From Candidatus Melainabacteria bacterium (GTDB lineage: Bacteria; Actinomycetota; Actinomycetes; Mycobacteriales; Pseudonocardiaceae): a DNA stretch of 5,252 nt. Each line of letters begins with the position of its first letter. The stretch's first letter is position 1. Shown in pieces: positions 1 to 5,252 of this stretch. The stretch spans positions 1-5,252 of the forward strand of contig CAJCJE010000527.1 in assembly GCA_903970565.1 (NCBI GenBank), read 5' to 3'. A model generated the notes under the pieces. The model worked only from the letters and a program-made list of their open reading frames with translations. It was not told the origin of the DNA and did no database searches. Made by a program: the position numbers and the translations under genes.

Positions 1-39
1 CCTGGCGGCCCGGCCGGCCCGAACATAGGATGTTTCATC
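1..39. other. Leader upstream of the aldo/keto reductase gene
   Basis: This short stretch begins with a run of G/C (CGGCCGG core) and becomes less G/C-rich just before the reductase start. No gene can be supported in it. The G/C run could belong to the end or terminator of a gene outside the window, but too little is visible to say. Confidence 0.4.
26..31 (+). promoter_or_regulatory. AGGA ribosome-binding site (27-30) or overlapping TAGGAT -10-like box
   Basis: AGGA at 27-30 lies 9 bases before the GTG start at 40, a normal Shine-Dalgarno distance, and supports that start. The same bases form TAGGAT (26-31), which matches the actinobacterial TANNNT -10 pattern and ends 8 bases before the GTG. 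The site can therefore be read as a ribosome-binding site or as the -10 of a nearly leaderless transcript; the sequence alone does not decide. No good -35 is visible. Confidence 0.4.
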
Positions 40-1020
40 GTGCAGCAACGACCTCTTGGCAGGACCGGACGCGACGTCTCAGTCATCGGACTCGGCACCT
101 GGCAACTCGGTGCCGACTGGGGCGACGTCAGCGAGAGCGCGGCGCTGGGTGTCCTGGACGCCGCGCTGGATCAGGGGGTGACCTTCCTGGACACCGCGGA
201 CGTCTACGGCGACGGCCGCAGCGAGACGCTGATCGGTAAGTTCCTGCGGGGACGGGCCGACAAGCCTTTCGTAGCAACCAAAATGGGCCGGCGGGTGGCG
301 CAGGAACCGGCGAACTACACGCTGTCGAACTTCCGCGACTGGACCGACCGGTCCCGACGCAACCTCGGCGTCGACGTGCTCGATCTGGTTCAGCTGCACT
401 GCCCGCCGACCGCCGTCTACGCCACCGACGCGGTGTTCGACGCCCTGGACACCCTGGTGCAGGAGCAGCGCATCGCCGCCTACGGCGTGAGCGTGGAGAC
501 CTGCGCGCAGGCGCTGACCGCGATCGCCCGGCCGGGGGTGCGCAGCGTGCAGATCATCCTCAACGCCTTCCGCCGCAAGCCGCTGGCGCAGGTGCTGCCG
601 GCCGCGATCGCCGCCGATGTCGCCATCATCGCCAGGGTGCCGCTCGCGTCGGGCCTGTTGTCGGGCAAGTACCGGCACGACACCACCTTCGCCGCCGACG
701 ACCACCGCTCGTTCAACCGCAACGGGGAGGCCTTCGACGCCGGCGAGACCTTCTCCGGCGTCGACTACGACACCGGGGTGCGGGCCGCGCAGGAGTTCTC
801 CGCGCTGGCCACTCCCCCGGCGACCCCGGCCCAGACCGCGTTGCGCTGGATCATCCAGCAGCCGGGCGTCACCACGGTCATCCCCGGTGCCCGCGACATC
901 GCCCAGGTCGAGTCGAACTCGGCCGCCGCCGCCCTCCCGGAGCTGTCCGAGTCGACGCTGTCGGCCATCCGCGACCTCTACGACCAGCGCATCAGCGCCC
1001 AGGTCGAGCACCGCTGGTAG
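40..1020 (+). CDS. Aldo/keto reductase, NADPH-dependent type
   Basis: This 326-residue protein is a complete aldo/keto reductase, a soluble (beta/alpha)8-barrel enzyme that typically reduces aldehydes or ketones to alcohols with NADPH. The family's catalytic tetrad is intact: Asp51 and Tyr56 in the LDTADVYG motif, Lys81 in FVATKMG and His120 in LVQLHCPP. The N-terminal GLGTWQLG segment and the C-terminal IPGARDIAQVESN cofactor-binding segment (about residues 281-293, with Arg285 and Asn293 placed to hold the NADP 2'-phosphate) are also present. Length is normal for the family. The GTG start at 40 is preferred because AGGA precedes it at 9 bases and the protein then begins with the usual QQRPLGRTG strand. 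An ATG at 30 is in another frame. There is no signal peptide, so the enzyme should be cytoplasmic. The gene stands alone on the + strand and converges on the next gene, so context gives no substrate. The physiological substrate is unknown. Confidence 0.93.
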   Translation: MQQRPLGRTGRDVSVIGLGTWQLGADWGDVSESAALGVLDAALDQGVTFLDTADVYGDGRSETLIGKFLRGRADKPFVATKMGRRVAQEPANYTLSNFRDWTDRSRRNLGVDVLDLVQLHCPPTAVYATDAVFDALDTLVQEQRIAAYGVSVETCAQALTAIARPGVRSVQIILNAFRRKPLAQVLPAAIAADVAIIARVPLASGLLSGKYRHDTTFAADDHRSFNRNGEAFDAGETFSGVDYDTGVRAAQEFSALATPPATPAQTALRWIIQQPGVTTVIPGARDIAQVESNSAAAALPELSESTLSAIRDLYDQRISAQVEHRW

Positions 1021-1035
1021 CCGAGGCGAACGGGG

Positions 1036-2715
1036 TCATTTCTCCCTGCGGTGGACCGGGGAGATACTGCGGGCCAGGATACGGCCGAGCCCGGATCGGG
1101 TGGCCAGGATGATCAGCCGGTCCTGCGGGGCCAGGGCGTAGGTCTTCGCGGCCTGCCAGTCCAGCTCGGTGGTTCCTCGACGCTGGAGGGCGATCACCCG
1201 CGCCTCGCCCTGTTCGTCGGCGGCGCGCACGGTCGCGCCGGCCAGGGGTGAGCCGGCCGAGATCGGCACCTCGGCGATCATCAGCACCTGCCGGCCGATC
1301 GGGATGGTGCCGATCACCTGTCGTTCCACCATCGCGGCGGCGAAGGAGGGCGCGGCGAGAAAGGACACGCTGCGGGAGATCGCGAACCCGAAGACCCGGC
1401 CGACCCGCTCGGCGAGGTCGTCGTCGAACAGCCGCAGCACCACCCGCAGGTCCTCGCGCTGCGCCCTGGCCTGCAACCCGCCTTCGAGGTTGACCATGTC
1501 GCTGCTGCTGAGCATCAGCAGTGCCCGGCTGGTGCTCACCGACGCGGCCCGCAGGACGTCCTCCCTGGTGGCGTTGCCGAACACGATGGGCACGCCGAGA
1601 CCGCGCGCGGTCGAGACGCCACGGGCGTTCTCGTTGAGTTCGACGCCGACCACCGCGATCCCGAGGTCGTGCAGTTGGCGCACCACCCGTGAACCGATGC
1701 CGCCGAGGCCGACCACGACCACGTGCCCGGCGATCTGGTTGGCGACCGCGGGCAGCCGGGAGCGGACCACGCCACCGACGGTGGCAGCGGTGATCACCGG
1801 GAGGATGGCCAGGCCGGTGAGGGTCAGGCCGACCTGGACGATCCGCTGGAACACACCGAGTTGGTTGGTAATGTCCGGCACCGCGTCACCGGCCACGTCC
1901 AGCAGGGTGACGTAGACGGCGTCGCCGAAACTGCTCGGGGCCGGGCCGACCACGATCAACAGGATCAGGCCGAGGATCATCAGCCCGAGCAACACCAGCG
2001 CGACGCGCACCAGGTTGTTGCCCAGCAGGGCCCGCACCCGCTGGCCGATCATGGCCCGCCTGCTCAGCCGGTGCTCGTCGAGGGGGTTGAGCGGAATCCC
2101 GTCCGCACTGGCCAGTACCAGGTTCGCGGTGTTCTGGTCGGCGGGCAGCAGCCTGGTCGTGGTGCCGGTGGTGTCGGCGAGGCCGCAGACGATCTTCTTG
2201 GCCGCCGCCGTGTCCCGGTGTGCCACATAGAGGGTCCGGCCCTGGAGCCGCACATGACTGGGCGCGACCTCGCCGAGCGCGGCGGCCACGAACGAGGGCG
2301 CGGCCATCGCCGAGTCCGACAGCACCGCGCAGTCGGTGAACAGGGTGCGGATCTTGTGGCCGAGGCTCATGTTGAACATCCGGACCACCAGGCGCAGGTC
2401 CGGATTGATCTCGTGCGCGATCAGCGCGGCGCGGATGTTGCCGACGTCGTCGGAGTCGACCAGCGCGACCGCGCGGGCGTCGGCGACCCCGGCCGCGCGC
2501 AGCGCCCGCTCGTCCAGCTGCGCCGTCTCGACGATCTTCACCCCGGCCAGCTGCGCGATGTCCGGCGCGCGCTCATGGTTCCTGTCTCGCACCACCACGG
2601 TGACATCCGCGCCGAATCGGGTCAGCAGTTCACTGACCAGGCGCAGCGCCAACGGGTTGTCCCCGCACACGACGAAACGCCGTGGGCGGGTGACTCGGTT
2701 GCGCGAGGATGGCAC
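1036..2715 (-). CDS. RCK-2TM-RCK membrane protein, putative ion channel with NAD-binding domains
   Basis: This 559-residue protein has, in order: an N-terminal RCK/TrkA-N type Rossmann domain (about 12-165; degenerate glycine motif VVCGDNPLA, Asp44 after strand 2); a linker; a first membrane helix (about 235-257); a pore-loop-like segment (about 262-281); a second membrane helix (about 288-316); a second Rossmann domain (about 330-460) with a perfect GLGGIG motif at 336-341 and acidic Glu359 for the ribose; and a C-terminal RCK_C-like region (about 475-545). RCK domains gate potassium channels and transporters by binding nucleotides or ions. The segment SFGDAVYVTLL resembles the potassium-channel pore helix, but GYG is absent and VAGDAVPD follows instead. 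Ion selectivity therefore cannot be inferred, and a non-channel sensor is possible. GTG at 2715 is the most upstream start possible, because an in-frame TAA lies three codons before it. No Shine-Dalgarno is visible, which fits a leaderless mRNA. The gene lies downstream of ilvE and converges on the reductase. Confidence 0.85.
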   Translation of the reverse strand: MPSSRNRVTRPRRFVVCGDNPLALRLVSELLTRFGADVTVVVRDRNHERAPDIAQLAGVKIVETAQLDERALRAAGVADARAVALVDSDDVGNIRAALIAHEINPDLRLVVRMFNMSLGHKIRTLFTDCAVLSDSAMAAPSFVAAALGEVAPSHVRLQGRTLYVAHRDTAAAKKIVCGLADTTGTTTRLLPADQNTANLVLASADGIPLNPLDEHRLSRRAMIGQRVRALLGNNLVRVALVLLGLMILGLILLIVVGPAPSSFGDAVYVTLLDVAGDAVPDITNQLGVFQRIVQVGLTLTGLAILPVITAATVGGVVRSRLPAVANQIAGHVVVVGLGGIGSRVVRQLHDLGIAVVGVELNENARGVSTARGLGVPIVFGNATREDVLRAASVSTSRALLMLSSSDMVNLEGGLQARAQREDLRVVLRLFDDDLAERVGRVFGFAISRSVSFLAAPSFAAAMVERQVIGTIPIGRQVLMIAEVPISAGSPLAGATVRAADEQGEARVIALQRRGTTELDWQAAKTYALAPQDRLIILATRSGLGRILARSISPVHRREK

Positions 2716-2721
2716 GAGAAG

Positions 2722-2727
2722 ATTTTA
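2722..2727 (-). promoter_or_regulatory. Predicted -10 box TAAAAT for leaderless transcription of the channel-like gene
   Basis: On the minus strand TAAAAT fits the actinobacterial TANNNT -10 pattern. Exactly six bases (CTTCTC) separate it from the GTG start at 2715, so transcription would begin at or next to the start codon. The absence of any purine-rich ribosome-binding site and the in-frame TAA inside the box support a leaderless start. The surrounding bases (about 2716-2770) are clearly A/T-richer than the genes. No convincing -35 hexamer is seen at 16-18 bases. A small inverted repeat (TTGA-AGG-TCAA, 2729-2739) sits immediately upstream. Confidence 0.5.
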
Positions 2728-2797
2728 GTTGACCTTCAAGCAGAATTGGGGACATCGGGAATAACGATGACCCACCGCTGGGCGGCCGGGAGCGTGG

Positions 2798-2846
2798 TTC
2801 ACCCCGGCCGAGGTCATCCGGCGGCCGGCCGGTCGACCGGGGTGAA
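2798..2846 (-). terminator. 10-bp perfect inverted repeat after ilvE, probable terminator
   Basis: TTCACCCCGG at 2798-2807 and CCGGGGTGAA at 2837-2846 are perfect inverted copies separated by 29 G/C-rich bases, which can fold further (they overlap the palindrome CCGGTCGACCGG at 2829-2840). The near arm begins 7 bases past the ilvE stop, so a hairpin in the ilvE transcript is the simplest reading. No T-run follows, which is common for hairpin terminators in high-GC actinomycetes. It also lies 82 bases upstream of the channel-like gene, so an operator for that gene is an alternative. Confidence 0.55.
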
Positions 2847-2853
2847 TCGCTGC

Positions 2854-3939
2854 TCAGCAGACCTTGCGCAGCCAGCCTTTGTTGTCGGGGATGCGGCCGT
2901 ACTGAAGGTCGAGGATGTGGTCGCGAATGGCCACGGTGACCTTGCCGGGGGCGCCGTCGCCGACGGTGGTCTCGAGCTCCTCGGACCTGAACCCGACGAT
3001 CGGGGTCAGCACCGCGGCGGTGCCGGCGGCGAACACCTCGGTCACGGTGCCGTCGGCGCAACTGTCGCGCAGTTCCTGCACCGTGATCGACCGCTCGACC
3101 GGGGTGAGGCCGTGTTCGGTGGCCAGTTCCAGGACGCTGTCGCGGGTGACGCCTTCCAGGATGGTGCCCAGGCTCGGGGTGATCAGCTGCCCGTCGGAGG
3201 TGACCAGGCAGATGTTCATGGTGCCGGATTCCTCCAGCCTGCTGTGGTCGGAGCTGTCGAGGTAGAGGACCTGTTCGCAGCCGTGTTCCTGGGCCTCGAT
3301 CTGCGCGGCCAGGCTGCCGGCGTAGTTGCCGCCACACTTGGCGTCGCCGGTGCCACCGGTCGCCGCGCGGGTGTAGTTGGCGGTGACCCAGAGCGTGACC
3401 CCGGTGACGCCGGAGCTGAAGTACGGACCGGCCGGGCCGGCGATCACGGCGTACTGGATGGTGGCGGCGGGCCGGACGCCGAGGAAGGATTCGGCGGCGA
3501 ACATGTACGGCCGGATGTAGAGACTCTTCTCGTCACCGTGCGCGGGCACCCAGGGTTCGTCGGCACTGACCAGCGCCTCGACGCTGGCGAGGAAGCTCTG
3601 CTCGTCCAGCTCGGGCAGGGCCAGCCGGCGCGCGGAGCGCTGGAACCGGCGGGCGTTGGCCTCCGGCCGGAACAGCCACACGCTGCCGTCGGCATGGCGG
3701 TAGGCCTTGAGGCCCTCGAAGATCTCCTGCGCGTAGTGCAGCACGGCGGCGGCCGGGTGCAGCGAGAACGCCTCCAGCGGCCGAACCTCGTGGTCGTGCC
3801 AGCCGGTGTCGCGCGACCAGACGGCAGTGGCCATGTGGTCGGTGAAATAACGGCCGAATCCCGGATCGGACAGGATGGTTTCGCGCTCTGCGTCGGGAAC
3901 GGGCCGAGTCGTCCGACGAAGCGGGAAGTCAGCGGTCAT
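2854..3939 (-). CDS. ilvE: Branched-chain amino acid aminotransferase
   Basis: This 361-residue protein is a fold-type IV, pyridoxal-phosphate-dependent aminotransferase. It interconverts leucine, isoleucine or valine plus 2-oxoglutarate with the branched 2-oxo acids plus glutamate: the last step of branched-chain amino acid synthesis and, in reverse, the source of branched acyl precursors. Diagnostic features are QEIFEGLKAY (71-80), YIRPYMFA (141-148), the cofactor-binding Lys201 in GDAKCGGNYAGSL, and the LEESGTMNI signature (235-243), in which Glu237 should contact the cofactor ring nitrogen. FAAGTAAVLTPI (303-314) is the usual C-terminal GTA loop. Length matches actinobacterial IlvE. The protein is cytoplasmic. 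The ATG at 3939 begins the expected MTADFPLRRT leader; the only Shine-Dalgarno-like run, AGGGG at 3953-3957, is 13 bases away, which is long, while a -10-like box sits six bases upstream. The gene follows the antiporter gene by 32 bases on the same strand, so read-through from it is possible. Confidence 0.96.
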   Translation of the reverse strand: MTADFPLRRTTRPVPDAERETILSDPGFGRYFTDHMATAVWSRDTGWHDHEVRPLEAFSLHPAAAVLHYAQEIFEGLKAYRHADGSVWLFRPEANARRFQRSARRLALPELDEQSFLASVEALVSADEPWVPAHGDEKSLYIRPYMFAAESFLGVRPAATIQYAVIAGPAGPYFSSGVTGVTLWVTANYTRAATGGTGDAKCGGNYAGSLAAQIEAQEHGCEQVLYLDSSDHSRLEESGTMNICLVTSDGQLITPSLGTILEGVTRDSVLELATEHGLTPVERSITVQELRDSCADGTVTEVFAAGTAAVLTPIVGFRSEELETTVGDGAPGKVTVAIRDHILDLQYGRIPDNKGWLRKVC

Positions 3940-3957
3940 GACTGCATGTTAACCCCT
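3936..3957 (-). other. Possible three-codon mini-ORF (Met-Gln-Ser) overlapping the ilvE start, with Shine-Dalgarno
   Basis: On the minus strand ATG (3947-3945), CAG, TCA, TGA (3938-3936) forms a minimal reading frame. Its stop overlaps the ilvE start as ATGA. The run AGGGG (3957-3953) is five bases before this upstream ATG, a much better distance than its 13 bases to the ilvE ATG. A ribosome could load here, terminate and restart at ilvE. The same bases also fit a leaderless promoter, in which case the mini-ORF is never transcribed from that promoter, though it would be on read-through mRNA from the antiporter gene. Confidence 0.3.
3946..3951 (-). promoter_or_regulatory. Predicted -10 box TAACAT for ilvE
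   Basis: TAACAT on the minus strand fits TANNNT and is separated from the ilvE ATG by exactly six bases (GCAGTC), the same geometry as the box in front of the channel-like gene. This would give an ilvE transcript starting at its own ATG. At an 18-base spacing the -35 position reads TTAGCC, a weak match that overlaps the antiporter stop codon. Confidence 0.42.
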
Positions 3958-3977
3958 GCTAACCACCCGGGCTAACC
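3948..3977 (-). repeat. Three tandem GGTTAGC/GGTTAAC heptamers between antiporter gene and ilvE
   Basis: Reading the minus strand, GGTTAGC occurs at 3977-3971 and 3964-3958, and GGTTAAC at 3954-3948. The starts are 13 and 10 bases apart, so the last two lie about one helical turn apart. The first copy contains the antiporter TAG stop and the last overlaps the predicted ilvE -10 box. The placement suggests a binding site for a regulator, but no known operator is recognised. Confidence 0.35.
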
Positions 3978-5252
3978 CTGTTCGCCGAGTCCGGCGTCCT
4001 CCAGGTCGAGGTCGCGTTGCAGCCGCCGTCTGGTCGCGTCGGTGATCTGCCCGGACTCGTACAACCGGGCCAGTTCACGACTCTGCACGGCCAGCAGGTC
4101 CCGCCGCAGCGTGCGGTACTGCGCGGCGGAGGAGGCTCGGTCGGGTTCCTCCTCCGCGTGAGCGAGTCGGCTCAACCGGGCCCGCAGCCGGTCCCGGAGT
4201 TGTTCGAGCATGGTTTCCGAAGTGGTTTCCAGATCCGCGAGTTGATCGAGATGGGTCAGGCCGGCGTTGGTCAGTTTCCGCTGCGCGCGACTGACCTCCT
4301 GCTCGACGTCGGCCGGCGCGACCGCGATCCCGGCCCGTTTCACCAGCGGTGCCAGGGTGAAACCCTGCACCACGAGGGTGATCACGATGACCGCCGAGGC
4401 CAGCAGCAGCACCAGATTCCGGTGCGGCAGCGGCGCACCGTCCTCGGTGGTCAGCGGGATGGACAGCGCGGCGGCCAGCGGCACCACTCCCCTGGCACCC
4501 GCCCAGGACACCACCGCCGGCACCTGCCAGGACGGCCGCCCACCGCCGCGCCGCCGTTGTTGGAGCGCGGCCAGCGGGAAGACCCAGAGGACGCGGATCA
4601 CGATCAGCGCACCGGTGATGCCCAGCGCCTGCAACGGCCAGGCGTCGTCGCTGCTGGACAGTTCTCGGATCAGCGTGGGCAGTTCGAGTCCGATCAGGCC
4701 GAACACCACGCTTTCCAGCAGGAACACCACGGTGTCGGTGACGGCGGTCAACTGGAGCCGGATGTGCGCGTTGGTCAGCCCGTCGGTTCTGGTGCCGACC
4801 ACCACGCTGCACAGCACGACGGCGGTCACGCCGGAGGAGCCCACCGCCTCCGCGAGTACGTACGCGGTGTAGGGGGTGACCAGTGAGATCACCGTCTCCA
4901 GCACCGGGTCCACCGTGCGCCGCCGGATCAGGATCACCCCGCCGGCCACCAGCGCGCCGATCAGCGTGCCGCCGCCGGCCAGCAGCAGGAACTCCCCAAC
5001 GGTGTGGCCGATGGACAGTCCGCCGGTGGTGATGGCCAGCGAGATCGCGATCCGGAACAGCAACAGGCTGGTCGCGTCGTTGAACAGACTCTCCGCCTGG
5101 ATGAGCACCTGCACGCGGGGCGGCAGGGACAGCCGGCGACCCAGCGCGGTCACCGCGACCGGGTCGGTACTGGCCAGTACCGTGCCCAGCACCAGCGCCA
5201 ACCCGATCGGCAGATCGGTGATCGCCACCACCACCGCGCCCACCACGGCGGC
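3972..5252 (-). CDS. Na+/H+ antiporter, CPA1 (NhaP/NHE-like) family, 5' end outside the window
   Basis: The frame is open to the right edge, giving 426 visible residues; about 100 N-terminal residues are probably missing compared with typical family members. The protein is a multi-pass inner-membrane exchanger of Na+ (or K+) for protons. Numbering from the GTG at 5246 as residue 1, the family's TDPVAV motif is at 27-32, the ion-binding segment AESLFNDA at 51-58 (Asn56-Asp57, the CPA1 ND pair) and GARGVVPLAAALSIP at 250-264 with the conserved Arg252. About nine hydrophobic segments are visible up to residue 300. They are followed by a hydrophilic, charged tail of about 115 residues that looks helical and ends in SGQITDATRRRLQRDLDLED, typical of actinobacterial members and probably cytoplasmic and regulatory. 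The GTG at 5246 is internal, not the true start, because the open frame continues upstream of it. The TAG stop at 3972-3974 is 32 bases before ilvE. The exact ion is not determined. Confidence 0.92.
   Translation of the reverse strand, partial: AAVVGAVVVAITDLPIGLALVLGTVLASTDPVAVTALGRRLSLPPRVQVLIQAESLFNDATSLLLFRIAISLAITTGGLSIGHTVGEFLLLAGGGTLIGALVAGGVILIRRRTVDPVLETVISLVTPYTAYVLAEAVGSSGVTAVVLCSVVVGTRTDGLTNAHIRLQLTAVTDTVVFLLESVVFGLIGLELPTLIRELSSSDDAWPLQALGITGALIVIRVLWVFPLAALQQRRRGGGRPSWQVPAVVSWAGARGVVPLAAALSIPLTTEDGAPLPHRNLVLLLASAVIVITLVVQGFTLAPLVKRAGIAVAPADVEQEVSRAQRKLTNAGLTHLDQLADLETTSETMLEQLRDRLRARLSRLAHAEEEPDRASSAAQYRTLRRDLLAVQSRELARLYESGQITDATRRRLQRDLDLEDAGLGEQG
5165..5182. repeat. 18-bp perfect palindrome inside the antiporter gene
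   Basis: CGGTACTGGCCAGTACCG reads identically on both strands. It lies over the codons for Val-Leu-Ala-Ser-Thr next to the conserved TDP motif. It depends on GTA for valine and AGT for serine, both uncommon in G/C-rich actinomycete genes. It may be an intragenic operator or chance. Confidence 0.4.

Noticed and set aside
30..239. An ATG-initiated 69-codon frame overlapping the start of the reductase.
   Set aside because: It is out of frame with the catalytic motifs and Arg-rich without a fold; the GTG at 40 has the ribosome-binding site and the correct N-terminus.
79..1011. A 310-codon open frame antisense to the aldo/keto reductase.
   Set aside because: It lies wholly within a gene with intact catalytic motifs, and its low-complexity Gly/Arg/Val/Asp composition marks it as a codon-bias shadow.
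1009..1053. CACCGC...GCGGTG arms spanning the two convergent stop codons, considered as a bidirectional terminator.
   Set aside because: The arms are only six bases long with a 33-base loop and no T-run, easily expected by chance at this base composition.
1505..1521. Inverted repeat CTGCTGA-GCA-TCAGCAG inside the channel-like gene.
   Set aside because: It is explained by the local coding sequence (Leu-Met-Leu-Ser-Ser run with CTG and AGC codons) and is far from any gene boundary.
2729..2739. TTGA-AGG-TCAA inverted repeat just upstream of the TAAAAT box, considered as an operator.
   Set aside because: Four-base arms are too short to stand as a feature without conservation data; it is only mentioned with the promoter.
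1723..3975. A 750-codon open frame on the + strand running antisense across the channel-like gene and ilvE.
   Set aside because: It crosses two well-supported minus-strand genes and the gap between them. Its translation is rich in Gly, Asp, Gln, His and Arg with no recognisable fold, as expected for the mirror frame of G/C-rich codons.
4017..4886. A 289-codon + strand frame opposite the antiporter gene.
   Set aside because: Its Gln/Gly/His/Arg-rich composition without domains, opposite clear transmembrane coding sequence, indicates a shadow.
5244..5246. GTG considered as the start of the antiporter gene.
   Set aside because: The frame stays open to the window edge, and the family's conserved ND segment would fall about 100 residues too early if translation began here.

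Overview
The window is a compact, high-GC stretch (roughly 70% G+C by eye) with GTG starts, strong third-position G/C bias and long antisense open frames that are only codon-bias shadows. This fits an actinomycete chromosome. The genus cannot be fixed from the sequence; a member of the Pseudonocardiales or a related order is a guess. No transposase, integrase, tRNA, rRNA, CRISPR array or prophage gene is visible.

Layout from left to right: (1) a complete aldo/keto reductase on the + strand (40-1020) with all four catalytic residues. (2) A convergent minus-strand gene (1036-2715), separated by only 15 bases, for a 559-residue membrane protein. It has one RCK/TrkA-N type Rossmann domain before a two-helix pore-like membrane segment and a second one after it; its pore loop lacks the potassium-channel GYG signature. 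(3) A 138-base spacer (2716-2853) holding a perfect 10-bp inverted repeat just after ilvE and a TAAAAT -10-like box placed for leaderless transcription of the channel-like gene. (4) ilvE, branched-chain amino acid aminotransferase (2854-3939, minus). (5) A 32-base spacer with three GGTTAGC/GGTTAAC repeats, a TAACAT -10-like box and a three-codon mini-ORF overlapping the ilvE start. (6) The 3' part of a CPA1-type Na+/H+ antiporter (3972 to beyond the right edge, minus).

The three minus-strand genes could be partly co-transcribed in the order antiporter, ilvE, channel-like protein. However, the start-proximal -10 boxes and the inverted repeat after ilvE suggest that ilvE and the channel-like gene each have their own promoter. 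Two of the three encode ion-transport or ion-sensing membrane proteins, so a shared role in ion and pH homeostasis is plausible, but ilvE and the reductase show no obvious link to it. Most of the region looks like ordinary chromosomal housekeeping. The points most worth a second look are the non-canonical pore of the RCK-flanked protein, the start-region architecture of ilvE, and an 18-bp perfect palindrome inside the antiporter gene.
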